A stretch of 64,000 nucleotides of DNA from positions 248,001 to 312,000 of the forward strand of contig NZ_JAAGOW010000002.1 in NCBI RefSeq assembly GCF_010499245.1, read 5' to 3'. Source of the DNA: Variovorax sp. WS11 (GTDB taxonomy: Bacteria; Pseudomonadota; Gammaproteobacteria; Burkholderiales; Burkholderiaceae_C). Of the stretch, positions 10,072-17,927 are shown in pieces (the first letter of the stretch is position 1; every line of letters begins with the position of its first letter). The notes beneath the pieces are model-generated. The model was not told where the DNA came from. It searched no databases and was given only the letters and a program-made list of their open reading frames with translations. Both the position numbers and the translations under genes were made by a program.

Positions 10072-10409
10072 TGATCGACCAGGTCGCCCCGGGCCGGCTG
10101 GCCGACTGGTTCGCGCTCGACGCATCCGCACCGCCGGTGCTGCTCGACGTGCGCGAGCCCTGGGAGAGGCAGACCGCGAGCGTCACGCCGCAAGGCTTCA
10201 CGCTGGTCGCCATTCCGATGAACGAGATCCCCGCGCGCCTCACGGAGCTCGATCCGGCGCAGCGCATCGCCTGCCTGTGCCACCACGGCGCGCGCAGCCA
10301 GCGCGTGGCCGCCTTCCTCGCCCAGAACGGCTTTGCCGAAGTGGCGAACGTCGCCGGCGGCATCGACGCCTGGTCGACACAGCACGACCCCTCCGTTCCA
10401 CGCTACTGA
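10071..10409 (+). CDS. Single-domain rhodanese-like sulfurtransferase
   Basis: A 112-residue single rhodanese domain. The motif LLDVREPWE is followed by the active-site loop LCHHGARSQ with a catalytic cysteine in the CxxGxR arrangement, and by the C-terminal GGIDAW. It is probably a cytoplasmic persulfide carrier or thiosulfate:thiol sulfurtransferase. It is translationally coupled to the methyltransferase and ends 22 bp before tolC. Its role in this cluster is unclear. Confidence 0.92.
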   Translation: MIDQVAPGRLADWFALDASAPPVLLDVREPWERQTASVTPQGFTLVAIPMNEIPARLTELDPAQRIACLCHHGARSQRVAAFLAQNGFAEVANVAGGIDAWSTQHDPSVPRY

Positions 10410-10431
10410 TCCCGCAGATCAAGGACCCTTC

Positions 10432-11955
10432 ATGCCCGTGCCCCGGCTTCTCCCCCTCACGGCGGCCATCGTCGCCGCGATCGCACTGCCGGCGCACGGC
10501 CAGAGCCTGATCGACCTCTACGACTCGGCCCGCGGCTACGACGCGACCTATCAGGCCGCCCGGGCACAGTACGACGCCAGCCTGGCGCGCGCCGCCCAGG
10601 CCAAGGCCGGCATCCTGCCCAGCGTCGGGCTGTCGGCCGGCGCCTCGCACACCGAGCTGGACGTGAACACACCGGCCGGCGGAGCCAACCGCGGCTTCAA
10701 CACCCAGACCGCCGGCATCAACGCGACGCAGCCGCTCTACCGCCCCGCGAACTGGGCCACCTACGAGCAGGGCAAGCGCCAGGTCGACATCGCGCAGGCG
10801 GTGCTCACCATCGCCGACCAGGACCTGGTGGTGCGCGTGAGCCAGGCCTACTTCGACGTGCTGGCCGCGCAGGACACGCTGTCGCTGGTGCGCGCTCAGA
10901 AGGCCGCGGTGGCCGAGCAGCTGGCCGCGGCCAAGCGCAACTTCGAGGTCGGCACCTCGACCATCACCGACACGCGCGAGGCGCAGGCGCGCTTCGACCT
11001 GGTGGTGTCGCAGGAGATCGCGGCCGAGAACGACCTGCAGGTCAAGAAAATCGCGCTCGACCAGCTGGTCGGCCGCCCCGGCAGCGTGCCGGTGCCGCTG
11101 GCCGCGCCGGTGCAGCTGCCCGACGTGGCGCCGGCCGACATGAACGCCTGGGTGACGCAGGCCGAGGAGGTGCACCCTTCCATCCGCCAGGCACGGCTCG
11201 GCCTCGACGTGGCCTCGCTAGAAGTCGAGAAGGCGCAGGCCGGCCACAAGCCCACCCTCGACGCCAACCTGGGCTACAACGTCAGCAACAACCCGCAGGG
11301 GACCAGCACCACCACGACCAAGTCGCGCATCAACGCCGCGACCATCGGGGTGACCTTCAGCATGCCGCTGTTCGCGGGTTATGCGATCGAGAACCGGGTG
11401 AAGGAAACGCTGGCGCTGGAGGAGCAGTCCCGCTCGGTGCTCGAATCGACGCGCCGCAGCGTGACGCAGGCCACGCGCGCCGCCTACCTGGGCCTGGTCT
11501 CCGGCGCCGGCCAGGTGAAGGCGCTGGAAGCCGCCGAGTCCTCCAGCCAGAGCGCGCTCGACGCCAACCGCCTGGGCTACCAGGTGGGCGTGCGCATCAA
11601 CATCGACGTGCTCAACTCGCAGAGCCAGCTCTACCAGACCAAGCGCGACCTGGCGGTGGCGCGCTACAACGTGCTGCTGGGCAACCTGAAGCTGCGCCAG
11701 GCCAACGGCACGCTGACGCCGGACAACCTGCGCGCCATCAACGGCACGCTGGCCACCGACGGCCGGCCTGCGGTGGACATGACCGTGACGCCGCCGCAGC
11801 CGCCGGCCTCGCAGCCGGTACCGGGCACGCGCCCGCCCGGCGCGCCGACAGCGATCCCGGTGGTGCCGCCGGTGCCGGTGCCGCCCTTCACGCCGCCACC
11901 GCCGGTGATGCCCTCGCCGCCTCCGCCGCCGGTGATCCTGCCGCCGACACGATAG
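10432..11955 (+). CDS. tolC: TolC-family outer-membrane channel with proline-rich tail
   Basis: Outer-membrane exit duct for the RND pump. The 507-residue precursor has a signal peptide (LPLTAAIVAAIALPAHGQ) and the two internally repeated outer-membrane-efflux domains, the first opening with LIDLYDSARGYDATYQAARAQ minus its last residue and the second containing SMPLFAGYAIENRVKETLALEEQ in part. The fold ends near residue 435. It is followed by about 70 residues dominated by proline and valine, ending PPPPVILPPTR, which is absent from Escherichia coli TolC. The ATG at 10432 is preferred because the signal peptide begins there. Confidence 0.93.
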   Translation: MPVPRLLPLTAAIVAAIALPAHGQSLIDLYDSARGYDATYQAARAQYDASLARAAQAKAGILPSVGLSAGASHTELDVNTPAGGANRGFNTQTAGINATQPLYRPANWATYEQGKRQVDIAQAVLTIADQDLVVRVSQAYFDVLAAQDTLSLVRAQKAAVAEQLAAAKRNFEVGTSTITDTREAQARFDLVVSQEIAAENDLQVKKIALDQLVGRPGSVPVPLAAPVQLPDVAPADMNAWVTQAEEVHPSIRQARLGLDVASLEVEKAQAGHKPTLDANLGYNVSNNPQGTSTTTTKSRINAATIGVTFSMPLFAGYAIENRVKETLALEEQSRSVLESTRRSVTQATRAAYLGLVSGAGQVKALEAAESSSQSALDANRLGYQVGVRINIDVLNSQSQLYQTKRDLAVARYNVLLGNLKLRQANGTLTPDNLRAINGTLATDGRPAVDMTVTPPQPPASQPVPGTRPPGAPTAIPVVPPVPVPPFTPPPPVMPSPPPPPVILPPTR

Positions 11956-12092
11956 CCTTCGGTCGGCGCAGCCACGCGGCCTTCGCCACGTTGATCCGGG
12001 ACCCGAAGACCCGGCTGCGCCCGGCCGACGAATCGGAGTAAGGTGGTGCGCCTCGGCGACGCGGTCGCCGCACCACAGCGCAGGAGACACGC

Positions 12093-12824
12093 ATGACCAC
12101 CGACCCACAGGCTGGCACCAACGTGCAGGAAATCGCGGCCGGCATCTTCCGCATCAACACGCCGGTGCCGCTGCCCGACGGCCAGCTCTTCAGCTTCAAC
12201 CAGTACCTGGTGATCGATGACGAGCCGCTCCTCTTCCACTCCGGGCCGCGCCAGCTTTTTCCGTTGGTGAGCCATGCCATCGCGAGCGTGATGCCCCTCG
12301 AGCGCCTGCGTTACGTCGGGCTGTCCCACGTGGAGGCGGACGAGTGCGGCGCCTTGAACCTGTTCCTGGCGGCTGCGCCGCAGGCCGTGCCCCTGTGCGG
12401 CAGCCTCGCGGGCATGCTCTCGATCGCCGACATGGCCGACCGCCCGCCCCGAACGCTCGCCGACCGCGAGGACCTCGTGCTCGGCAGCCACACGGTGCGC
12501 TGGTTCGACACGCCCCATCTTCCGCACGGCTGGGAGTGCGGACTGATGATGGAGACGCAGACGCGCACTTTCTTCTGCGGCGACCTCTTCACGCAGCCGG
12601 GCAACAGCGAGAAGGCGCTGGTCGATACCGACATCCTCGGGCCCAGCGAAGCATTCCGGCATCAGATGGACTACTACGCGCATGCGCCGCAAACCGCCGC
12701 CATGCTGGCCGGGCTCGCGCAGCAGGCGCCGCGCACGCTGGCGTGCATGCACGGCAGCGCCTGGCACGGCGACGGTGCATCGCTGCTGAGCGAGCTCTCG
12801 AACGCGCTGTCGGCTGCGCGCTGA
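12093..12824 (+). CDS. Metallo-beta-lactamase-fold protein with flavodiiron-type metal site
   Basis: A 243-residue stand-alone metallo-beta-lactamase-fold protein. The metal-binding residues look like those of flavodiiron proteins rather than hydrolases: the motif SHVEADECG gives His79, Glu81 and Asp83, with His145 (HLPHGWE), Asp164 (CGDLF) and His220 (MHG) completing the set. Flavodiiron proteins reduce oxygen or nitric oxide and normally carry a fused flavodoxin domain, which is missing here. It may act with a separate redox partner; the tandem CDGSH iron-sulfur protein 37 bp downstream is an obvious candidate. It sits 137 bp after tolC; nothing else was recognised in that gap. Confidence 0.85.
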   Translation: MTTDPQAGTNVQEIAAGIFRINTPVPLPDGQLFSFNQYLVIDDEPLLFHSGPRQLFPLVSHAIASVMPLERLRYVGLSHVEADECGALNLFLAAAPQAVPLCGSLAGMLSIADMADRPPRTLADREDLVLGSHTVRWFDTPHLPHGWECGLMMETQTRTFFCGDLFTQPGNSEKALVDTDILGPSEAFRHQMDYYAHAPQTAAMLAGLAQQAPRTLACMHGSAWHGDGASLLSELSNALSAAR

Positions 12825-12861
12825 GCCCTGCGAGGCCGCGTCGCGCCGGAAGGAGTTGCAA

Positions 12862-13362
12862 ATGAAGCAGGAAACCGTCGCGCCCTTGTCGCGTGAGGCC
12901 GGGGGCCCATCCCCGCCGGACAAGCCGAGACCTCGCATCAGGCTGTCACGCGACGGCCCCTATCTGGTCACCATCGATGACCTGACGAACTCGAAAGGGG
13001 AGCGGCTGAGCGGCTCGCTCGGCATCGCGTTGTGCCGCTGCGGTGCGTCGCGCAACAAACCGTTCTGTGACAGCTCGCACATCCGGATCGGCTTCTCGGA
13101 CGATCGACGCCCGGAGCGCACGCCTGCCGGCCAACCCGAGACAGGGCACGACCAGCCCGGCCTCCGTGCGGTGAGTGCGCCCAGCATTCGCATCTCACAC
13201 AACGGCCCCTACGAGGTCCAGGGCTTCGATCTCGATACCGGGAACTGGCCCGAAGGCGCGTCGCGTGAGTGCTTCTTTCTCTGCCGGTGCGGCGGATCGA
13301 AGAACAAGCCCTTCTGCGACGGGACACACCGGCGCATCGATTTTCAGGACGACAGGAACTGA
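12862..13362 (+). CDS. Tandem CDGSH iron-sulfur domain protein
   Basis: A 166-residue protein with two CDGSH-type 2Fe-2S domains. Domain one has CRC plus FCDSSH with Cys58, Cys60, Cys69 and His73; domain two has CRC plus FCDGTH with Cys141, Cys143, Cys152 and His156. Each would bind one cluster through three cysteines and one histidine, suggesting electron or cluster transfer in the cytoplasm. A strong ribosome-binding site GAAGGAG sits seven bases before the ATG at 12862, which decides the start over a TTG six bases upstream. It probably forms a two-gene unit with the diiron-type protein before it. Confidence 0.92.
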   Translation: MKQETVAPLSREAGGPSPPDKPRPRIRLSRDGPYLVTIDDLTNSKGERLSGSLGIALCRCGASRNKPFCDSSHIRIGFSDDRRPERTPAGQPETGHDQPGLRAVSAPSIRISHNGPYEVQGFDLDTGNWPEGASRECFFLCRCGGSKNKPFCDGTHRRIDFQDDRN

Positions 13363-13396
13363 CCCCGCGTCGCAAAGCATGCGCCCCCAGGAAGGC

Positions 13397-14038
13397 CTAC
13401 CCGGCCCGGCAGCTCCCGAACTCGCAGCGCACGGCCATCGTCTGGCCGTTGCTGCAGGGGATGCTGTGGCGCTCGTAGCCGGGGCCCTTCTCGACCAAGG
13501 TGGCCATGGGCAGAACGCTGCAGCGGCGGGCCTTGGCGAACTGCTCGGCGCTGTAGGTGTCGCGCCCGGTGCTGCGCAGCGCGGGCTCGGCGGAGCGCTG
13601 GCCCGGCGGCACCCAGGTCACGCGCACGCTCGGGTCGGTGTTGACGTAGCCCTTCTGCGCCAGGCAGTTGAGCATGGAGGTTTCCTGCCTGGAATGCCAG
13701 ACGCGGCGCTCGGGCGTGTAGACGGCCTTCTGGAAGGCATAGAGGCCGCCGACCACCGCGACGCCGCTCAGCGTCGGGATGCCGGCCATCCAGCCGACGC
13801 CGACCACGCCGGTGTCGAGCACGACGAGCGCATCGTCATGCTGACTGGCACGGAAGGGGATGCTGGCGGCCGAGGCGCGGCAGCGGGCCAAATCCTGTTC
13901 GTAGGCCGTCGGGTCGCCAGGTGCCTGCACGGCAGGAACGTAGTCCGCTCCGGAACCGGAACCGGGGCCCTCGTTGGGGCGGGTGGCGCAGCCGGCCGCC
14001 AGGGCGGCGATGCAGACGATGCTCAGCAGTCTTTTCAT
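13397..14038 (-). CDS. Hypothetical lipoprotein
   Basis: A 213-residue envelope protein. The N-terminus RLLSIVCIAALAAGCATRP has a lipobox (LAAGC), so it is predicted to be lipidated at Cys17. A glycine-rich hydrophobic stretch (VVGVGWMAGIPTLSGVAVVGGLYAFQ, shortened here to its first residues VVGVGWMAGIP) could be membrane-associated. The C-terminal part has cysteines in NCLAQ, RRCSV, IPCSNG and RCEFGSCRAG, which may form disulfides. No family was recognised. It is oriented convergently with the CDGSH gene. Confidence 0.75.
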   Translation of the reverse strand: MKRLLSIVCIAALAAGCATRPNEGPGSGSGADYVPAVQAPGDPTAYEQDLARCRASAASIPFRASQHDDALVVLDTGVVGVGWMAGIPTLSGVAVVGGLYAFQKAVYTPERRVWHSRQETSMLNCLAQKGYVNTDPSVRVTWVPPGQRSAEPALRSTGRDTYSAEQFAKARRCSVLPMATLVEKGPGYERHSIPCSNGQTMAVRCEFGSCRAG

Positions 14039-14146
14039 GGATGTCCTCGACGGTTCCTCTACTCCGCCGCCGATTGAAGCACACAAATAGTTACTTTCTC
14101 AAGCGACTTTTGGCACGCCGGGGCGTCGGCGCCACAGGGCGGGCCC

Positions 14147-14512
14147 TCAGCCGCGGGCCTTGCGCCACGAGTTCTTGAGCTGGATGCGGCCGTCGCGAAA
14201 AGTGAAGTGGTCGCAGCCGTTGGTCTCGATGCGCACGCCGTCGCTGGCCCGGGTGCCGACGAAAGTCCATTCGGAGACGCCCCGCTCGCCGGCAATGAAG
14301 TGCCGGGCGCCGAGCCACTGGGCGTCGGGGTGGTCGTGCCAGACGCGGCTGAAAGCTTCGCGTACCGCCTGCGGGCCGACATAGCGCGTGCCGCAGGGCT
14401 CGGGGCCGGCGCTGGCCTCGAAGACGCAGTCCTCGGTCATGAACTGCATCAGGGCGTCGATGTCGTGGCGGTTCCACGCGTCGGCGAAAGCCTGGAGGAA
14501 GGATTCGGTCAT
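14147..14512 (-). CDS. SnoaL-like / NTF2-fold protein
   Basis: A 121-residue protein with the pattern of the SnoaL-like NTF2 fold. The N-terminal helix FLQAFADAWNRHDIDALMQFM is typical in spacing (FADAWNRHDIDALMQF), followed by EDCVFEAS, VGPQAVREAFSRVW and the C-terminal RDGRIQLKNSWRK. Members are small steroid-isomerase-like or polyketide-cyclase-like enzymes, or have no known activity. It is on the same strand as the broken isochorismatase and lies 88 bp downstream of it. The reaction is unknown. Confidence 0.85.
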   Translation of the reverse strand: MTESFLQAFADAWNRHDIDALMQFMTEDCVFEASAGPEPCGTRYVGPQAVREAFSRVWHDHPDAQWLGARHFIAGERGVSEWTFVGTRASDGVRIETNGCDHFTFRDGRIQLKNSWRKARG

Positions 14513-14600
14513 GGCGGTCTCCTCGTTCGGTCGGTCTCGATCCTACTGGCCAGCGGCCTGGCGCGGTTCATTCAGCCGCGCTGCGGGTGGCCGCATCCGA

Positions 14601-15215
14601 TCACTTGGCCAGTTGGCTGTAGCTGGTCATGAGGTTGCGGTAGTCGGGGATGTGGTTGGAGAACAGCGTGCCCAGACCCTGTACGTCGTTGCGCCAGTCG
14701 CGGTGCAGTTCGCAGGCCACGCCGAACCAGGTCATCAGCTGTGCGCCGGCCGCGGTCATGCGGTCCCAGGCCGAGTGGCGGGTCAGCCCGTTGAAGGTGC
14801 CCGAGGCGTCGGTCACGACGAAGACCTCGAAGCCTTCCTCCAGCGCCGCCAGCGCGGGGAAGGCGACGCACACCCCGGCTCACGACGCCGGCGATGATGA
14901 GCTGTTTGCGGCCGGTGGTCTGGACGGCCTCGGCACGAATCCCCAGTTGTCCCAGGCGCTGACTCGCCCGCGGGGATGCACGGGGCCCGGGAAACTGCGC
15001 CTGAGCTCGCGCACCAGCGGGCCGTTCGCCGTTCTCGAAGCTGGCGGTCAGGACGTGGGCAGCTTGAAGTACTGCGCCAGGTCGGCCAGCGCGAGCACGT
15101 TGTTCTGGAACTTGTCGGGGTCGATGTCACGCACCAGCGACAACAGGCCGGTCTGGTGGTCCACGAAGAGGACGGCAGCCTGGTTCTTGTCGAGGCGGGC
15201 GTAGGGCTTGGACAT
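14601..15215 (-). pseudogene. Isochorismatase-family hydrolase with several frameshifts
   Basis: A cysteine hydrolase of the isochorismatase family (YcaC-like) spread over several frames. It starts at 15215 after a good ribosome-binding site (AAGGAG) with MSKPYARLDKNQAAVLFVDHQ. After YFKLPT (near 15063) the frame changes: VLTASFENG, then NGPLVREL and SAWDNWGF, then AVQTTGRKQLIIAGVV, and finally CVAFPALAALEEGFEVFVV to the stop at 14601 are each in a different register. At least three or four indels fall between about 14870 and 15065. The cysteine in VCVAFP position is the family nucleophile. This is either a decayed gene or a locally poor stretch of sequence. Confidence 0.8.
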
Positions 15216-15306
15216 GAGGAACTCCTTGGGATGGATGAGAAAAAGCCCCGCAGGGCGGTGCACCGGATCCAGGGCGCCCCGGCCACCCGGCCGGGCCGCC
15301 TGGACC

Positions 15307-16173
15307 TCAGTGAGGGACCGCGCCGAAGCGGCCGCGGTTGAAGTCCTCGACCGCCTGCGCGATCTCGGCTTCGCTGTTCATCACGAAGGGGCCGTAGCCG
15401 ACGACCGGCTCGTCGATGAGCTCGCCGCCGAGCAGCAGCAGCGTCGCATCGGTGTCGGCCTCGATCTCCAGGCTGCTGCCCGCACGATCGAACTGCACCA
15501 GCTGCGCCTCGCGCACGGTCTCGCGGCCGTTCACGCGCACCGTGCCGCGCAGCACCACCAGCGCCAGGGTGCGACCCTCGGGCAGCTCGAAGCGGGCGGT
15601 GCTGCCCTGGTTCAGCCGCAGGTCCCAGAGGTCGATCGGCGTGAAGGTGCGCGCCGGTCCGCGATGGCCGTCGAATTCGCCGGCGATCACGCGCACGCGC
15701 CCGGCCTCGCCCGGCAATGCGACGCTCGGGATCTCGCGGTCCAGCAAGGTCTGGTAGCCGGCGTCAGCGCCCTTGTCGCGCGCAGGCAGGTTGACCCACA
15801 GCTGCACCATCTCCAGCGTGCCGCCCTGGCGGGTGAAGGCTTCCGAATGGAACTCCTCGTGCAGGATGCCCGAGGCGGCCGTCATCCACTGCACATCGCC
15901 GGGGCCGATGTGGCCGCCGGCGCCGGTGGAATCGCGATGGTCCACCTCGCCCTGGTAGACGATGGTCACGGTCTCGAAGCCGCGGTGCGGGTGCACGCCC
16001 ACGCCGCGCGGCTGGGCGGCCGGCGCGAACTGCGCCGGCCCGGCGTAGTCGAGCATCAGGAAGGGGCTGAGGTGCGCCGCATGGCTCTGGTACGAGAACA
16101 GCGAACGGACCGGAAAGCCGTCGCCCACCCAATGCGGACGCGGGGCGCTGTAGACGCCGAGGATCTTCTTCAT
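15307..16173 (-). CDS. Pirin family protein
   Basis: A 288-residue bicupin protein of the pirin family. The N-terminal cupin shows HPHRGFETVTIVYQGEVDH, which carries the conserved metal-binding histidines, and HEEFH continues the site. Bacterial pirins are iron- or nickel-containing proteins with reported quercetin dioxygenase or regulatory roles; which applies here is unknown. The start at 16173 is preceded by AAGGAG. It is divergent from a LysR regulator, with a 19-bp palindrome between them, so it is probably the regulator's target. Confidence 0.93.
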   Translation of the reverse strand: MKKILGVYSAPRPHWVGDGFPVRSLFSYQSHAAHLSPFLMLDYAGPAQFAPAAQPRGVGVHPHRGFETVTIVYQGEVDHRDSTGAGGHIGPGDVQWMTAASGILHEEFHSEAFTRQGGTLEMVQLWVNLPARDKGADAGYQTLLDREIPSVALPGEAGRVRVIAGEFDGHRGPARTFTPIDLWDLRLNQGSTARFELPEGRTLALVVLRGTVRVNGRETVREAQLVQFDRAGSSLEIEADTDATLLLLGGELIDEPVVGYGPFVMNSEAEIAQAVEDFNRGRFGAVPH

Positions 16174-16251
16174 CACATCTCCTTCGAGCCGGGGAACGAC
16201 AGGTCCCCCGATGCATGGATGAAGAGTAGGAGCGCGGAGCCCGTTCCGGTA

Positions 16252-16270
16252 GCGGGCAAAATTTGCCCGC
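16252..16270. promoter_or_regulatory. Palindromic operator between pirin and LysR genes
   Basis: GCGGGCAAAATTTGCCCGC is a perfect dyad of two nine-base arms around one central base. It lies midway between the divergent pirin (start 16173) and LysR (start 16299) genes. Such a site is where a LysR regulator would bind to control itself and the divergent gene. Binding is inferred. Confidence 0.65.
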
Positions 16271-16298
16271 ACAGTCCTATGCGAGGAACGATGACGGC

Positions 16299-17204
16299 AT
16301 GCGCGATCTGAACGATCTCTACTACTTCGTCCAGGTGGTCGACCACGGCGGCTTCGCGCCCGCGGGGCGGGCCCTGGGCATGCCCAAGTCCAAGCTGAGC
16401 CGGCGCATCGCGCTGCTGGAGGAGCGGCTGGGGGCGCAGCTGGTCATGCGGTCCACGCGGCGCTTCTCCGTCACCGAGCTGGGCCAGACCTATTACGGGC
16501 ATTGCCGAGCGATGCTGGTGGAAGCCGAGGCCGCCGACGAGGCCGTCGCACTCACCCAGTCCGCGCCGCGCGGCATCGTGCGCATGACCTGCCCGATCGC
16601 GCTGCTCAATGCACGCATCGGGGACATGGTCGCCGCCTTCATGGTCGCGAACCCGATGGTCGAGGTGCACCTCGAGGAAACCAACCGCCGCGTCGACGTG
16701 ATCGCCGAAGGCATCGACATCGCCATCCGGGTGCGGCCGCCGCCCCTGCAGGACAGCGAGCTGGTGCTGCGCGTGCTGACCGACCGCGGCCAGTGCCTGG
16801 TGGCCAGCCCCGTGCTGCTCGCGCGCCACGGCACGCCACAGGTGCCGGCCGACCTGGCCGGGCTGCCCAGCCTGGGACTGGGTGCGCCGCAGGCCGAGCA
16901 TGTGTGGAACCTGTTCGGCCCCGAGGGCGCGCAGGTGGCCATCCACCACCGCCCGCGCCTGATCACGGGCGGCATGCTGGTCCTGCGCACGGCGGCGGTC
17001 GCCGGCGTGGGCGTGCTGCAGCTGCCGACCATGATGGTGTGCGATCAGATCGCCGCCAGCACGCTGGTGCGGGTGCTGCCGGAATGGGCGCCGCGGCGCG
17101 AGATCATCCATGCGGTGTTCGCCTCGCGCCGCGGGCTGCTGCCGGCGGTGCGGGCGCTGCTCGACTTCCTGGCCGAGCGCTTCGAAGAGCTCGAGGAGGA
17201 CTGA
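16299..17204 (+). CDS. LysR-family transcriptional regulator
   Basis: A 301-residue LysR-type regulator. The winged helix-turn-helix is at about residues 1-60 (LNDLYYFVQVVDHGGFAPAG, then GMPKSKLSRRIALLEERLGAQL), followed by a substrate-binding domain starting near residue 90 (RGIVRMTCPIALL). The pattern resembles regulators beside pirin or quinone-related genes. The ATG at 16299 puts the DNA-binding helix at the usual distance from the N-terminus. It is divergent from pirin with a palindrome between, which suggests autoregulation plus control of pirin. Confidence 0.92.
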   Translation: MRDLNDLYYFVQVVDHGGFAPAGRALGMPKSKLSRRIALLEERLGAQLVMRSTRRFSVTELGQTYYGHCRAMLVEAEAADEAVALTQSAPRGIVRMTCPIALLNARIGDMVAAFMVANPMVEVHLEETNRRVDVIAEGIDIAIRVRPPPLQDSELVLRVLTDRGQCLVASPVLLARHGTPQVPADLAGLPSLGLGAPQAEHVWNLFGPEGAQVAIHHRPRLITGGMLVLRTAAVAGVGVLQLPTMMVCDQIAASTLVRVLPEWAPRREIIHAVFASRRGLLPAVRALLDFLAERFEELEED

Positions 17205-17221
17205 GCCCGCACGGCACGCTA

Positions 17222-17382
17222 GTCAACTGAATCATTGAAATGGGCGGTGAGGGACGCCCGAGACGGGATGCGATGCAAGGCGCAAAGCGCAGCGATACCC
17301 GCAGGTATCGCGAGCATTTGCAACGCCGCAGCGCGCCCGTATCGGGTGGACAGCACCGACCGATTTCAGTGATTCAGTGGAC
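17222..17382. mobile_element. MITE-like palindromic element, copy 1
   Basis: A 161-bp element flanked by TA on both sides (17220-17221 and 17383-17384). Its ends form an inverted repeat of about 20 bp, starting GTCAACTGAATCA at the left; the right end is complementary to GTCCACTGAATCA. The whole element can fold on itself: CCCGAGACGGG pairs with CCCGTATCGGG, and the centre is GCGATACC-CGCA-GGTATCGC. It encodes no protein of its own. A near-identical copy in the same orientation lies at 26039-26200. TA duplication and terminal inverted repeats fit a MITE mobilised by an IS630/Tc1-type transposase, but no transposase is present. Confidence 0.85.
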
Positions 17383-17404
17383 TAGCATCGACGGCTTTGG
17401 TTTC

Positions 17405-17896
17405 ATGCTTTCCGCCGCCCTCTTCTGCCTGGTCGTCGCCATCAGCGACGGCGACACCCTCAAGCTCCGCTGCGGCGAAGCCGGCGCCTTTCGCCAGCTC
17501 ACCGTGCGGCTGCATGCCATCGACGCGCCCGAACTGAGCCAGCCCTTTGGCCGGCGCGCCAGGCAGGCGCTGTCGCAGATCGCCTACCGCAAGACCGCGC
17601 GCCTGGACTGCGAGGACGACGAGGACCGCTACCACCGCCGCGTCTGCCGGGTGAAGGTGGCCCCGAACTCGTGCACCGAGGCGCACTGCGCGAAGACGCT
17701 GGACGCGGGCCTGGCGATGCTCACCGTCGGCATGGCCTGGTGGTCGCGCGCCTATGCCGACGAACAGAGTCCCACCGAGCGCGGCCAGTACGCCTTCGCC
17801 GAGTTCGAGGCGAGGGGCAAGCGCGCCGGCCTGTGGGCCGATCGCCGCCCCGTGCCGCCCTGGACCTGGCGCGCCGCGCATCCGCGCACTCGCTGA
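17405..17896 (+). CDS. Thermonuclease-family (SNase-like) protein
   Basis: A 163-residue protein with a short hydrophobic N-terminus (MLSAALFCLVVA) and a staphylococcal-nuclease-like fold. Recognisable parts are ISDGDTLKLRC, VRLHAIDAPEL, the RYHRRVCRV stretch and the ADEQSPTERGQYAFAEFEARGKRAGLW C-terminal block (its core is FAEFEARGKRAGLW). The Asp of DGDT and the Arg of VRLHAIDAPE match calcium and catalytic positions of the family. Likely exported to the periplasm. It starts 22 bp after the palindromic element, whose edge may supply promoter sequence. It precedes the three-gene pseudokinase unit by 31 bp; membership in that unit is uncertain. Confidence 0.85.
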   Translation: MLSAALFCLVVAISDGDTLKLRCGEAGAFRQLTVRLHAIDAPELSQPFGRRARQALSQIAYRKTARLDCEDDEDRYHRRVCRVKVAPNSCTEAHCAKTLDAGLAMLTVGMAWWSRAYADEQSPTERGQYAFAEFEARGKRAGLWADRRPVPPWTWRAAHPRTR

Positions 17897-17927
17897 ATCG
17901 CACGGCATCGGATAGGCTTCGGCCCCA

